A stretch of DNA of 64,000 nucleotides from Halobacillus sp. Nhm2S1 (GCF_019599545.1 NZ_JAIEZV010000002.1:124001-188000); one strand, 5' to 3'; positions 22,715-31,794 are shown, counted from the first letter of the stretch. Notes: generated by a model from the sequence alone, not told the origin. Translations and numbers: made by a program.

Positions 22715-23349
22715 CAGCGTTCCCCTTCCATCACTTCACTCAGTTTATTCACCATTTCCTCAATCTCGTTGCTCTTCACACGGTAACTTACCGGGTTCAC
22801 AATCAAACGGGAAGTGATCTCTGTGATTTTTTCGTACTCTACCAGTCCGTTTTCTTTTAACGTGCGGCCTGTCGATACGATATCTACAATCCGATCTGCC
22901 AATCCAATCAAAGGCGCAAGCTCAATGGATCCATTCAATGGAATGATTTCAATCTGTTCCCCCTGTTCACGGAAATAGTCAGAGGCGACTTTCGGATACT
23001 TCGTAGCGATTTTCGGTGCAATCCTGCTCAGTGGCTGATCAGGCAGCCCCGCAACAGCCACATAACACGGACTTATTTTTAAATCGAGCACTTCATAAAC
23101 ATCACGGTCCTGCTCAAGCAGGACGTCTTTACCTGCAATTCCGATATCCGCTGCTCCATATTCTACATAAGTGACAACATCCATCGGTTTGGCCATCATG
23201 ACACGGATGTTTTGTTCAGGAAACTCCAAGATTAACTTTCTTGACTCATCCATGTCCGCTTCAAGCTCATAGCCCGCTCTTTTCATCAGTTCCGCCGCTT
23301 CTTCGTAAATACGGCCCTTCGGCATGGCAATGGTCAACGGCTTACTCAT
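22714..23349 (-). CDS. hisG: ATP phosphoribosyltransferase (short form)
   Basis: This is the first enzyme of histidine synthesis; it joins ATP and PRPP and is the usual feedback target. At 211 residues it is the short form that needs the regulatory subunit HisZ, encoded just upstream. [37 protein letters not shown] and the PRPP loop [14 protein letters not shown] are present. The ATG at 23349 has GGAGG 8 bases upstream; an in-frame GTG at 23358 is weaker. The gene overlaps the hisZ end by 8 bases. Confidence 0.96.
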   Translation of the reverse strand: MSKPLTIAMPKGRIYEEAAELMKRAGYELEADMDESRKLILEFPEQNIRVMMAKPMDVVTYVEYGAADIGIAGKDVLLEQDRDVYEVLDLKISPCYVAVAGLPDQPLSRIAPKIATKYPKVASDYFREQGEQIEIIPLNGSIELAPLIGLADRIVDIVSTGRTLKENGLVEYEKITEITSRLIVNPVSYRVKSNEIEEMVNKLSEVMEGER

Positions 23350-24526
23350 CACGCCCACCTCCGCCTTTTGTCAAATCAATCGTATCTGATAATTCCCCTT
23401 TGAAAGCCTGCAAGTCCGGGATTTGGTCCACATGTTGTAACAGAACCGCCTGCCCATCCTCACGATAGCGTTTCGCTTCTTTGAGTCCTTTTCCGTAACT
23501 ATCATCGTCCACGATGACTCCGATCCGTCCATCATCCGATTCCTGTTCGTTCAATGCCTCCACCAGACGTTCCAAATGGACGGCAAAACCCGTAGCGGAT
23601 GCACTAAGCTGGAACGAAGGCAGCAACGTATCATAGCGCCCTCCGTTACAAAGAAGCGCACCAAGATTTGGCGCATAACCTTCGAACAAAATCCCGGTGT
23701 AATAGTCCATGTGGCTGATCAAATTCAAATCAAAGTGAATATACTTTTCGACCTCATATTGTTGGAGGAGACGATACAATTGCTTCAGTTCATTCACAGC
23801 CTGCATACAAGCCTGATTACGGGCAAGTGAACGGCTGCTTTCAAAAATCTCTTCGCCGCCTTTTAGTGAGAGCAGCTGAAGGAGAGCCTCTTTTTTATCC
23901 TGTGGAACAGAAAGTTCTTTCACCGCTTCCCTGTAACCGACGTAATTTTTGCGATATAAGTAATTCAAGAGATATTCAATCGTATCCTCATCATCTCCGA
24001 GTAAATCTGTGAAAAAGGCTTTCACGTAACCAATGTGACCGACCGTGATGACAAAATCATCGAGTCCGGTCTGTTTCAAAGATTCGACGAGGAGGGCGAT
24101 GACTTCTGCGTCCCCATAAGAAGAATGGTCACCAATCAATTCTGTTCCGACCTGTTCGAACTGAGCCGGCTTCCCTCCTTCCGTCTGCTGGGCACGGAAT
24201 ACCGGTCCTTCATAAGCGAGACGAAGCGGAAATTCAGCGTCTTTGAGCTGAGAAGCAGCCACTCTGGCAATCGGTGCGGTCATGTCCGGTCTTAATACGA
24301 GTGTGTGGCCTTGCTGGTCCAAAAGCTTGAACAATTGCTGATCGAGCGTCGCACTCACTTTTCCTACCGTTTCGTGATATTCCATGATCGGCGTATCCAT
24401 GAACGAATATCCAAACGATAAAATTGCATTAGATAATTGTTGGCGCGCTTTTGATTTTTGGTTATAAAAAAAGGGAAGCGTGTCCCGCATTCCCAGTGGT
24501 TTTTCAAACATCAGGCGTTTAACCAA
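23342..24526 (-). CDS. hisZ: ATP phosphoribosyltransferase regulatory subunit
   Basis: HisZ resembles histidyl-tRNA synthetase but acts as the regulatory partner of the short HisG. The 394-residue protein shows [41 protein letters not shown] and [18 protein letters not shown] at 24526 preceded by AAAGGA is the likely start; ATG at 24511 ([10 protein letters not shown]) is the alternative. It is the first gene of the his operon, 40 bases after a good promoter. Confidence 0.93.
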   Translation of the reverse strand: MVKRLMFEKPLGMRDTLPFFYNQKSKARQQLSNAILSFGYSFMDTPIMEYHETVGKVSATLDQQLFKLLDQQGHTLVLRPDMTAPIARVAASQLKDAEFPLRLAYEGPVFRAQQTEGGKPAQFEQVGTELIGDHSSYGDAEVIALLVESLKQTGLDDFVITVGHIGYVKAFFTDLLGDDEDTIEYLLNYLYRKNYVGYREAVKELSVPQDKKEALLQLLSLKGGEEIFESSRSLARNQACMQAVNELKQLYRLLQQYEVEKYIHFDLNLISHMDYYTGILFEGYAPNLGALLCNGGRYDTLLPSFQLSASATGFAVHLERLVEALNEQESDDGRIGVIVDDDSYGKGLKEAKRYREDGQAVLLQHVDQIPDLQAFKGELSDTIDLTKGGGGRDE

Positions 24527-24565
24527 TGGAATTCATCCTTTCCTCAAATCCTTTAGCTTGCTAAT

Positions 24566-24594
24566 ATGCTAACACGATAAAGATAGAGCGTCAA
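24566..24594 (-). promoter_or_regulatory. Sigma-A promoter of the his operon
   Basis: TTGACG (24589-24594), a 17-base spacer and TAGCAT (24566-24571) on the minus strand. The leader is too short for a T-box or other riboswitch, so I see no attenuation device. Confidence 0.75.
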
Positions 24595-24726
24595 TGAAGA
24601 AACTCCTTAGCTTTGTTCCCCTTCTTATCATAGCAGAAACCGTTTCATAAATACGGGGCCATCGGGGTTTTTCGGTTAGAGGACAATGAATCGACGTTAG
24701 AGGACGTTAAATATTACAACAACGAC

Positions 24727-24752
24727 AAAAAAGACGCACAAAAGTGTGCGCC
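24727..24752 (-). terminator. Terminator of the acyl-CoA synthetase/dehydrogenase operon
   Basis: GACGCACA pairs with TGTGCGCC with one mismatch around a 4-nt loop. Six T residues follow on the minus strand, 8 bases past the dehydrogenase stop. Confidence 0.75.
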
Positions 24753-24759
24753 CGTTGGG

Positions 24760-26421
24760 TCAGGTGAAAGCTTTATTCAAATGGAGGATCTCATCGGCGT
24801 AACGAAGAACCAGTGGTTCTGCAGTCGGTGTTTCTGTCTGCATCTGTTGGTGGATGAACAGTTTCCCAACCTTTTCAAACCTGGCCCCCTTTTCCATCAT
24901 CTCCAGAGCTACAACGGCTTCATAAAGCAGAGCCATTTTTTCAGCCAGGGTTTTGCTGTAAAAGGTTTGGACTTCATCCGCCTGTTTTAATACTTCATCT
25001 GCATAGGAAGTGAAGTTCAGCACCGCGTCTTTCACAAGTTTGTGCTCTTCCCCTTTATTCTGGACCACCTCTAAACGCTCTTGAATATGTTGGACAAACA
25101 ACTCATGGCCTTGATATTTGTTAAACAGTTTCAAGACTTCAAGACCGAGAATGTTCGCCGTACCTTCCCATACTGTCAAAACTTGAGCATCACGTAATAG
25201 TCTTGGTGTAACAAAATCTTCAATGTATCCATTTCCTCCATGCATCTCGATGGCCTCGTGTGTAAATTCAACAGCCTGTTCAGCTGTTTCTTTTTTCATG
25301 ATGGCAATCCGTACACGGTTGAGGATATGTTCTTCTATTCTCGTTTCTTCTGGCTGACGGGCCACTTTTTCAAAAGCTTGGATCATGTCGAAAACCGCTC
25401 TCGTTTCCACTTCCTGCTTCACCGTCATGGAAACGAGTGTATCCTTCACCATCGGATATTGGATCAATGAATGTCCGAATGCATTTCTTTTAGTGGCATA
25501 ATCACGTGCTTCTGATAAAGACCGTCGCATAATCCCTATAGAAGCGACTGCATTGCAGACGCGGGAAAGATTCAAAGCTTCCATCATATAATAGAAACCC
25601 CGCTCCGCTTCTCCAACCATGAACGCTTTCGCCCCGGTAAATTCGACCTCAGCCGAGGGAACAGCACGGACGCCAAGTTTATCCTTCAGCCTTCGTATTT
25701 GAACTCCATTTAAGTCCCCAGCTTCATTCCGCCAGGGAACGAGAAACAAGCTTAGACCTCTTGTCCCAGATGGTGCCCCTTCCGTCCGGGCAAGAACCAT
25801 AGCTACACCACAAGCACCGGCATTGCTGGCAAAATACTTTTCACCATGGATCGTGTAATGGTCTCCTTCTTTAACGGCTTTCACTTCATTGGCGCCCACA
25901 TCCGAACCGCCCTGGCGTTCCGTCAGAAAAGTCGCCCCTTCATAAAGCTCCACATCCCCTGTTGATATCACGTGCGGCAGATATTTTGCTTTCAATGGTT
26001 CGTCTGCGTAATGATCAATCAAATAGGCCGTGGCCATCGTTAACGTCACCGGGCAGTAAAAACCAGGCTCTGCCTGGGAAAGGAGATAGCCTTGCGCATA
26101 CGAATACATGTAGTCACCTTTTTGTCCAAGTTCCGGGATTTCCTTATGAAGGTAACCAACGATTCCTTCGCCATACGTTTCTTCTATTGTTTTTTTGTAA
26201 CCTTCGTTCAACCATACCTCTGATATGTCGTTGCCCATTTTGTCGTATTTAATTAACTTTGGTTGACCCTCACGATCCGTATGAACCGCTCGTTCATCGA
26301 TATCCTGTGCGCATCTTCCACCAAAAAAATGGAGACGTTCATCTGCCCATCGAAAAAAAGGCTCCTCCCACGATTGCCTCAAAAGGTCTTGTAGATTTTC
26401 ATCGCTCTCATAAAAGTTCAC
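24760..26421 (-). CDS. Acyl-CoA dehydrogenase (AidB-like)
   Basis: This FAD enzyme of 553 residues is longer than classical acyl-CoA dehydrogenases and resembles the AidB-type branch. Marks include FYCPVTLTMATAYLIDHY, GATFLTERQGGSDVGANEV (flavin/substrate loop), GEKYFASNAGACGVAMVLA, the helix HEAIEMHGGNGYIEDFVTPR and RDAQVLTVWEGTANILGLE. A C-terminal helical extension of about 110 residues follows. It is the third gene of a MerR-acyl-CoA synthetase-dehydrogenase operon, so it probably oxidises the CoA ester made by the neighbouring synthetase. The substrate is unknown. Confidence 0.9.
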   Translation of the reverse strand: MNFYESDENLQDLLRQSWEEPFFRWADERLHFFGGRCAQDIDERAVHTDREGQPKLIKYDKMGNDISEVWLNEGYKKTIEETYGEGIVGYLHKEIPELGQKGDYMYSYAQGYLLSQAEPGFYCPVTLTMATAYLIDHYADEPLKAKYLPHVISTGDVELYEGATFLTERQGGSDVGANEVKAVKEGDHYTIHGEKYFASNAGACGVAMVLARTEGAPSGTRGLSLFLVPWRNEAGDLNGVQIRRLKDKLGVRAVPSAEVEFTGAKAFMVGEAERGFYYMMEALNLSRVCNAVASIGIMRRSLSEARDYATKRNAFGHSLIQYPMVKDTLVSMTVKQEVETRAVFDMIQAFEKVARQPEETRIEEHILNRVRIAIMKKETAEQAVEFTHEAIEMHGGNGYIEDFVTPRLLRDAQVLTVWEGTANILGLEVLKLFNKYQGHELFVQHIQERLEVVQNKGEEHKLVKDAVLNFTSYADEVLKQADEVQTFYSKTLAEKMALLYEAVVALEMMEKGARFEKVGKLFIHQQMQTETPTAEPLVLRYADEILHLNKAFT

Positions 26422-26433
26422 TTTGACGCCCCC

Positions 26434-27951
26434 TTATGCTTGACGTGCCTGTTCACGCAAACGGTGCTTCAACAATTTCCCTGTCGCGTTCCTCGGCAGC
26501 TCTTCCATCTCCTCATAAAGTTTCGGAACCTTATAGTCCGCCAGGTGCTCCTGCAAGAAGCGGCGGCATTCATTTTCCACATCTGTCAGTTGGCCGGTTT
26601 GAACGATATGTGCTTTGACTGTCTCGCCCCAATCTGGATGCGGAACGCCTACGACAGCCACATCTTCAATGTGTGGATGCTGCAACAGTAGCTCTTCTAC
26701 TTCACGTGGGTATATGTTGACGCCACCCGAGATGATCATATCTTTTTTCCGATCGATGACCCACAGATAGCCATCCTCATCCTTCTCACCCATATCCCCA
26801 GTAAGCAGCCAGCCATCCCGGAAGGTTGCGGCCGTTTTTTCTTCATCTTTATAGTAGCCTTTCATGATTCCCTCGCCTTTAAGAGCGATTTCGCCCACTT
26901 GACCACTTCCTACTTCTTGTCCATCTTCATCAACAATACGAACCTCACAATGAAGCGCCGCCCGTTTTCCTACACTGCCGGCTTTTTCATCATGCTCCTG
27001 TGGAAGCAGCAACGTCCCGCTTGGACCTGCCTCCGTCAGACCATACAAGCAGCAAAGGCTGTCTGTTTCAAACTGCTCTCGCACAAACTGGACTTCCTTT
27101 TTAGACAAAGGTGCCCCTCCATAGGTCCAATATTTCACCCAGCTCAAATCCGTTTCTTTCACTTTTGGATGCTTGGCTGTCATTAAATAAGCGACAGGTG
27201 CCCCGAAGAAGTGTGACGCCCGTTCGGTCGAAGCAAGTTCTAATAATAAATCGGGAGTGAAAGTAGGGGCAATGATGTGAGTCGCGCCAACGAACGTGCC
27301 CCCTGCTAAAAAGAGATGCAATGGTGCGGAATGACTAAATGGCATCATATGAAGCATGCGGCTGGATGGTTTCATTTCCAATTCCACGGCCATCATCGAA
27401 GAGACTGTCAAAATATTTTTATGGGTAAAGACAACCCCTTTCGGCTGGCCTGTCGTACCCGAGGTATATAAAATCGATGCTTCTTCATCTTCATGAGCTT
27501 CATTCACCATTTCCAGCGGTTCTTCTTTTGCAAGTATGTCAGAGAACGAGTGCCAGGTTCCGTCCACACTCCCTGTTTTTATAAATGTTCCTTCTCTTTC
27601 ATCAGCAAGCCCTCTCACTTGGTCAATCAGCAAATCATGCGTAATCAATGCGACAGCATCACTGTGATCGTAAATATAAGTAATTTCATTTCGAACTAAC
27701 CGGGCATTAATCGGAACGACGATGGCCCCCAGCCGATGGATGGCAAAGTAACTGATGACAAATTCTTTCGTATTCGGCATATGGATGATCACCTTATCGC
27801 CAGCCTGAATCCCTAATCTCATTAAACCTCTGGCAAACTGGTTGACCTGACTGTTCCACTCTTGATAGGTCAGACGTTCTTCAGGTGTAACAATCCCTTC
27901 TTTTTCCGGGTATTTGCGAGACTGGTACGCTAATAATTCAGAAAGATTCAT
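26434..27951 (-). CDS. AMP-binding acyl-CoA synthetase
   Basis: The 505-residue adenylate-forming ligase activates a carboxylic acid, probably a fatty or branched acid, with ATP and CoA. The P-loop is ILYTSGTTGQPKGVVFTH. Further motifs are LYGLTEAGPSG, LLTGDMGEKDEDGYLW, IDRKKDMIISGGVNIYP and the catalytic lysine in LPRNATGKLLKHRL. Its ATG overlaps the regulator stop by four bases, and the dehydrogenase starts 12 bases downstream, so all three are probably co-translated. Confidence 0.93.
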   Translation of the reverse strand: MNLSELLAYQSRKYPEKEGIVTPEERLTYQEWNSQVNQFARGLMRLGIQAGDKVIIHMPNTKEFVISYFAIHRLGAIVVPINARLVRNEITYIYDHSDAVALITHDLLIDQVRGLADEREGTFIKTGSVDGTWHSFSDILAKEEPLEMVNEAHEDEEASILYTSGTTGQPKGVVFTHKNILTVSSMMAVELEMKPSSRMLHMMPFSHSAPLHLFLAGGTFVGATHIIAPTFTPDLLLELASTERASHFFGAPVAYLMTAKHPKVKETDLSWVKYWTYGGAPLSKKEVQFVREQFETDSLCCLYGLTEAGPSGTLLLPQEHDEKAGSVGKRAALHCEVRIVDEDGQEVGSGQVGEIALKGEGIMKGYYKDEEKTAATFRDGWLLTGDMGEKDEDGYLWVIDRKKDMIISGGVNIYPREVEELLLQHPHIEDVAVVGVPHPDWGETVKAHIVQTGQLTDVENECRRFLQEHLADYKVPKLYEEMEELPRNATGKLLKHRLREQARQA

Positions 27952-28340
27952 ACGGGATCTCCTCTCCGTTCCTTTAATTCTTCTTCAAATTTGTCGAGCC
28001 ACTGCCCCATTTCCGCTTTTAACTGTTCCAACTCCCGAATCCGGTCGTCCACCTCCTGCATTTTCCCTCTGCCATAGGCAAGCGTACGCTCAAGCTGACG
28101 AACACCTGAGGGGTCCTGGTCGAAAAGATGGATCATTTCTTTGATTTCATCCAGCTGGAAGCCATACTTTTTCCCACGAAAAACAAGCCCAAGGCGTGTC
28201 AGATCCTTCGGAGAAAAGGAGCGGTGCCCGCCCGAGCTCCGGGAAGGTCTGATCAGCCCAAGTTCTTCATAGTATCGAATGGTCCGCTGAGTCACATCGA
28301 ATTTTTCAGCCACTTGTTGTATCGATAAACGTCCTGACAT
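27948..28340 (-). CDS. MerR family transcriptional regulator (LiuR-like)
   Basis: The 130-residue regulator has an N-terminal winged HTH (LSIQQVAEKFDVTQRTIRYY, then EELGLIRPSRSSGGHRSF) and a long C-terminal coiled coil (about residues 75-120). It lacks the cysteine cluster of metal-sensing MerR proteins. The start MSGRLSIQ has GAGGGG upstream. Leading an acyl-CoA synthetase/dehydrogenase operon, it resembles regulators of branched-chain or fatty acid breakdown. The effector is unknown. Confidence 0.9.
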   Translation of the reverse strand: MSGRLSIQQVAEKFDVTQRTIRYYEELGLIRPSRSSGGHRSFSPKDLTRLGLVFRGKKYGFQLDEIKEMIHLFDQDPSGVRQLERTLAYGRGKMQEVDDRIRELEQLKAEMGQWLDKFEEELKERRGDPV

Positions 28341-28378
28341 TCGATCCCCTCTCATTGAATGAAAATTCTAACAATTAA

Positions 28379-28409
28379 ACTATACCATTAACGTTAACGT
28401 AAAGTTCAA
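28379..28409 (-). promoter_or_regulatory. MerR-type promoter with 19-bp spacer and palindromic operator
   Basis: On the minus strand TTGAAC and TATAGT are separated by 19 bases, the overlong spacing typical of MerR-activated promoters. The spacer contains the palindrome ACGTTAACGT flanked by TT/AA. The predicted start is near 28372. This makes autoregulation of the operon likely. Confidence 0.85.
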
Positions 28410-28434
28410 CTATAAAAATATGGAAATTAACTAT

Positions 28435-28463
28435 GAAAAAAAGCACCTTACTAAAAGGTACTT
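28435..28463 (-). terminator. Terminator upstream of the MerR operon
   Basis: AAGCACCTT pairs with AAGGTACTT (one G-U) around a 5-nt loop, with seven T residues on the minus strand. The only minus-strand gene upstream is the 272-residue protein at 29033-29851, about 570 bases away across the repeat pair. Confidence 0.7.
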
Positions 28464-28496
28464 CCTAGAGTATAGCTCCCTTTACTTGAAGACTCA

Positions 28497-28665
28497 GTTT
28501 CGAGAAGTATGTTGAGTGGATGAGGGCTACGGGGAAGATCTCGCTTTCCGCGGGAGCGCGGTGAGCCTCCTCGGACTGCGTCCTGTGGGGTCTCACCCTG
28601 CACTTTTTTCCCGCAGGAGTCTCGCCATTCCCCTCCACCTCTTTACCATGGAAGATTCTCGAAAC
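28497..28665. repeat. GC-rich palindromic repeat, copy B
   Basis: GTTTCGAGAA and TTCTCGAAAC bracket this 169-bp copy. Inside are GGGGAAG..TTCCCC, CCGCGGG..CCCGCAGG, GTGAG..CTCAC and the core GGAC-TGC-GTCC, forming a nested imperfect hairpin. An 11-bp direct repeat TACTAAAAGGT lies at 28449-28459 and 28669-28679, a possible target duplication. Confidence 0.75.
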
Positions 28666-28823
28666 CACTACTAAAAGGTCGGCTCGTATGATTATGGGAA
28701 GTGGATCATAGTAGACCTCCATAATACTTAAAAGCTTGATTCAGAACGCTTTATACCTCTAACAGCTGGATAGTGGAAGACCATCCAAATTGGTGCAAGG
28801 GTTCGTTTCTCCCTTACATCGAA

Positions 28824-28947
28824 AGGGGTGGTTGGGAAGCTGGGAGACTCCCGTGGGAGAAAGGAGATAGGCGAGATCCCACAGGACGAAGTCCGAGGAA
28901 GCTCGCCACTCCCCCACAGGAAAGCGAGTAGCTTCCCAACCACCCCT
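28824..28947. repeat. GC-rich palindromic repeat, copy C (inverted relative to B)
   Basis: The ends form a perfect 18-bp inverted repeat, AGGGGTGGTTGGGAAGCT with its complement. The core GGAC-GAA-GTCC and the surrounding GGCGAG..CTCGCC parts align with the reverse complement of copy B. Copy A at 10.8 kb is a more distant relative. Confidence 0.8.
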
Positions 28948-29032
28948 AACGCCCAACAAGGCAACGAACCCTGGAAACATCTAGAAACTGAGTCTTCAAC
29001 AATTCTGCCAGATTATTTAATAATACAGTAAC

Positions 29033-29851
29033 TTATCTTTCTTTGGATTGGAGGAGGAATAGGAAGGCTAGGAGTGAGGCGGGGATGTTGTCGCGAATGT
29101 TCCATTCCACCAAGTAGCCGGGCATTTTTTCGAAACGCTCGGCCGCTTCACGAGGGATGGCCCCTCTTTTTATGACTGCCCATACCTTCCCTTCATGATC
29201 CTTAATATTGTAATGGCCGATGAAATCGTCCCCTTCTGCACTCCAACGGCATTGTTCCGCTTCTATATACCGAGTGATGCGCTGCCCTGTGGTTTTATTT
29301 TTCGTTTGCTTCGTATAAGCCACATACGCTCCTGCTTCGTGCTGAATATACCCTCTCCACTGGAAGCCGCCCTTTTTTTCAATCTGGTAGAGCGGTTGCC
29401 CACGCTGATTTTTAAAAGTGTACACCGCTGGTCTGAATTGATCATAGGAAAACAGGGCTGTAAACATCGCGAGGGCTTTATGTTTCCACTGGATATTTTC
29501 TTGAATTTCTCCGTAACTCTCCCCATCCATATCAAATATTCCTGCCTGGAAGGTTTTGAGTGCTTTTTGTCCCATATACATCCGGGCTGGCACTCTCTCT
29601 ATGGAGTCTTTCGTGAGGTCCTGTTCAAAATCTAAAACGGTTTTGGATTTTTGTAGATCAGTATAGCCTGCTTTTAGAAGCCCGACCCCCGTAATCGCAA
29701 AAATGGCTGCGTACACGACAGAAATAATAAAGCTGCTTGGATTTAAAGTGACCATTCCCATGATAAAAACGATGGATATAAATGAGAGCAAGGTTCCGGT
29801 CCATAATTGCCTTCTTGCATCTTGATAAATCATGTTTTGAACAAGCGACAT
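29033..29851 (-). CDS. Membrane-anchored protein of unknown function (possible tubby-like beta domain)
   Basis: The 272-residue protein has two hydrophobic segments (about 17-38 and 41-62). A mainly beta-rich cytoplasmic-looking part follows, with repeated short strands such as AVYTFKNQRGQPLYQIEK, GYIQHEAGAYVAYTKQ and FIGHYNIKDHEGKVWAVI. The C-terminus again becomes hydrophobic (ASLLAFLFLLQ). The strand pattern recalls the tubby C-terminal-like/LURP-one proteins annotated in Bacillaceae, but this is only a resemblance. No operon partner is present. Confidence 0.6.
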   Translation of the reverse strand: MSLVQNMIYQDARRQLWTGTLLSFISIVFIMGMVTLNPSSFIISVVYAAIFAITGVGLLKAGYTDLQKSKTVLDFEQDLTKDSIERVPARMYMGQKALKTFQAGIFDMDGESYGEIQENIQWKHKALAMFTALFSYDQFRPAVYTFKNQRGQPLYQIEKKGGFQWRGYIQHEAGAYVAYTKQTKNKTTGQRITRYIEAEQCRWSAEGDDFIGHYNIKDHEGKVWAVIKRGAIPREAAERFEKMPGYLVEWNIRDNIPASLLAFLFLLQSKER

Positions 29852-29924
29852 CTTAGTTCCTCCTCAGAAAAGAAGCTATACCATAAGTACGAAAAAGAAC
29901 GATGAAAGTTTCAAGAATATGTAA

Positions 29925-29958
29925 GAAAAAGACTCCTCCGCTAAAGGAGAAGTCTTTT
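29925..29958 (-). terminator. Terminator of glpD
   Basis: AAAGACTCCTCC pairs with GGAGAAGTCTTT (one G-U) around a 6-nt loop, followed by T residues on the minus strand. It lies just past the glpD stop. Confidence 0.88.
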
Positions 29959-29962
29959 GTAA

Positions 29963-31630
29963 TTAAACATATTCAATTGGTGTGACAGCTTCTTCTAAAA
30001 GTTGATCAAGCTGTTCCGTATATTCTTGTTTTTGCTGCTCACTGTAATTCAGAGCTTTCGCCATATAATCAATCACGGATGTTTTGTGATCACGTACCCA
30101 CTGGATGTTGAAGAAAAGAGCAGCCGTTCGTCGGACAAAGAAGTCGACTGGTTTGTACGTCATTTCTTCTTCCAAAGCATATGCGAGTTGGGCAAAGACG
30201 ACTGGGTCGACTCCTTCTTGAGCTGCCTCTTCTTTTCGATCTTTGAAGTTGTTGAAGACTTTATCGACATTAGACCCGTAAAGTTGGACTAATTTATCGG
30301 CATCCTCTTGACTCAACCCTAAAGATTCACCAATTTGAAGGCGTTCTTCCTTATATTTTTTGAAGCCTTTGGATCCTCCAACATCGCCACCAGAGATCGG
30401 CATGTTTTTCGTTTCAGAGTCAGAATAACGGATGCCGTGCTCTTCCATCAGCTGATCGCGAACGAGGTCGACAGCGGTTTGTGCCATTTTACGATAACCG
30501 GTAAGCTTACCACCAGCCATAGAGATGAGACCGGAATCTGAAACGAAGATTTCGTCTTTACGAGAAATTTCAGATGGGTCTTTCCCTTCTTCATGAATGA
30601 GTGGACGCAGTCCTGCCCAGCTAGATTCTACATCATCCGCCGTAACTTCAACGGTTGGGAACATCGTCTTCATGGCGTTCAAAATATAATCACGGTCATC
30701 TTCGGTCATTGTCGGGTGAGCAATTTCCTGATCGTAGGTCGTATCAGTCGTCCCCACATACGTCTTGCCATCACGTGGGATAGCGAAAATCATACGGCCG
30801 TCCGGACTGTCGAAATAGATCGCTTGTCTCAAAGGAAAGACCGATTGATCAAAAACAAGGTGAACCCCTTTCGTCAACTGCAGCGTTTTTCCTTTTTTCG
30901 AACCGTCGATTTCACGAAGTTCATCAACCCAAGGACCACCTGCATTAATGATTTTCTTAGCCTTCACATGGTATTGTTCACCTGTAACCGTATCTTCCAC
31001 TTTCGCACCCACAACAGAACCATGGTCATCATAAATGAAATCAACAACCTTCGCATAGTTCGTGGAACATGCTCCATGCTCTACAGCCTTCTTCATAACT
31101 TCAAGCGTCAGGCGGGCATCATCCGTTTTATATTCAACATAGTACCCTGCGCCTTTAAGTCCATCTCTTTTCACAAGAGGTTCCCGTTCAATGGCTTCCT
31201 CGGCACTCATCATCGTACGGCGCTCGGATTTTTTCACCCCCGCAAGGTAATCATACACACGGAGACCCACATTCGTAGAGAACGGCCCGAAATTACCCCC
31301 TTCATGGAATGGCAGCATCATCCACTCTGGTGTCGTCACGTGGGGGCCATTTTCATAAACGATCTCTCGTTCTTTCCCTACTTCCGCGACCATTTTCACT
31401 TCGAACTGTTTCAAATATCTCAAACCACCGTGCACCAGTTTTGTGGAACGGCTAGATGTTCCTGCTGCATAATCCTGCATTTCGACCACTGCCGTCTTCA
31501 TGCCTCGGCTTGCTGCATCGAGAGCGATTCCAGAACCTGTAATCCCCCCACCTATAACGAGTACATCCCACTCTTCCTGTGTTAAACGGTTGAACTGATC
31601 TTTTCTTTCGTAACTAGAAAATGATTGCAT
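29963..31630 (-). CDS. glpD: Aerobic glycerol-3-phosphate dehydrogenase
   Basis: GlpD oxidises glycerol 3-phosphate to dihydroxyacetone phosphate at the membrane with FAD and passes electrons to quinone. The 555-residue protein has the FAD site DVLVIGGGITGSGIALDAAS, TSSRSTKLVHGGLRYLKQFE, GPWVDELR and TKGVHLVFD. The start MQSFSSYERK has GAAGGAG upstream; a longer frame extends into the leader terminator region. It has its own promoter and a leader hairpin, the usual target of GlpP antitermination. Confidence 0.96.
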   Translation of the reverse strand: MQSFSSYERKDQFNRLTQEEWDVLVIGGGITGSGIALDAASRGMKTAVVEMQDYAAGTSSRSTKLVHGGLRYLKQFEVKMVAEVGKEREIVYENGPHVTTPEWMMLPFHEGGNFGPFSTNVGLRVYDYLAGVKKSERRTMMSAEEAIEREPLVKRDGLKGAGYYVEYKTDDARLTLEVMKKAVEHGACSTNYAKVVDFIYDDHGSVVGAKVEDTVTGEQYHVKAKKIINAGGPWVDELREIDGSKKGKTLQLTKGVHLVFDQSVFPLRQAIYFDSPDGRMIFAIPRDGKTYVGTTDTTYDQEIAHPTMTEDDRDYILNAMKTMFPTVEVTADDVESSWAGLRPLIHEEGKDPSEISRKDEIFVSDSGLISMAGGKLTGYRKMAQTAVDLVRDQLMEEHGIRYSDSETKNMPISGGDVGGSKGFKKYKEERLQIGESLGLSQEDADKLVQLYGSNVDKVFNNFKDRKEEAAQEGVDPVVFAQLAYALEEEMTYKPVDFFVRRTAALFFNIQWVRDHKTSVIDYMAKALNYSEQQKQEYTEQLDQLLEEAVTPIEYV

Positions 31631-31739
31631 GCTATCTCTCCTTCTTACGTTGTCTTCTAATTCATGGTCTGATACGGGTATTCCCTTTTTCAGCAAAGAA
31701 TATGTGTCGGAATGCTCATCGAGTGCTCACACAGGTCAT

Positions 31740-31794
31740 AAAAAAAGAGACCACGAAAACTCTTATGCGGATTGCATAAAGCTTCGTGGTCTCT
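31740..31794 (-). terminator. Leader terminator of glpD (probable GlpP target)
   Basis: AGAGACCACGAA pairs perfectly with TTCGTGGTCTCT, with an inner stem TTATGC/GCATAA and seven T residues on the minus strand. It lies between the glpD promoter and start codon, so transcription must be antiterminated for expression. ACGGA immediately precedes the stem, as at glpF. Confidence 0.9.

Larger units (their letters stand above)
28486..28999. repeat. 514-bp unit bounded by 16-bp perfect inverted repeats
   Basis: TTGAAGACTCAGTTTC at 28486-28501 is exactly inverted at 28984-28999. Between them lie two GC-rich palindromic repeats in opposite orientation (copies B and C). Short open frames inside follow the repeats and look noncoding. 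It may be two inverted copies of one miniature element, because both copies carry the same end sequence. Confidence 0.75.

Noticed and set aside
24595-24726. Riboswitch or T-box leader for the his operon
   Set aside because: The predicted transcript start leaves only about 30 bases before hisZ, too short for such an element, and no specifier or antiterminator sequence is seen.
28465-28980. Several 70-85-codon open frames inside the inverted repeat pair
   Set aside because: They follow the GC-rich palindromes on both strands, lack ribosome sites and change with the repeats; treated as noncoding.
30593-31585. 330-codon open frame antisense to glpD
   Set aside because: It lies fully opposite glpD, has no ribosome site, and its composition is that of a shadow frame of a real gene.
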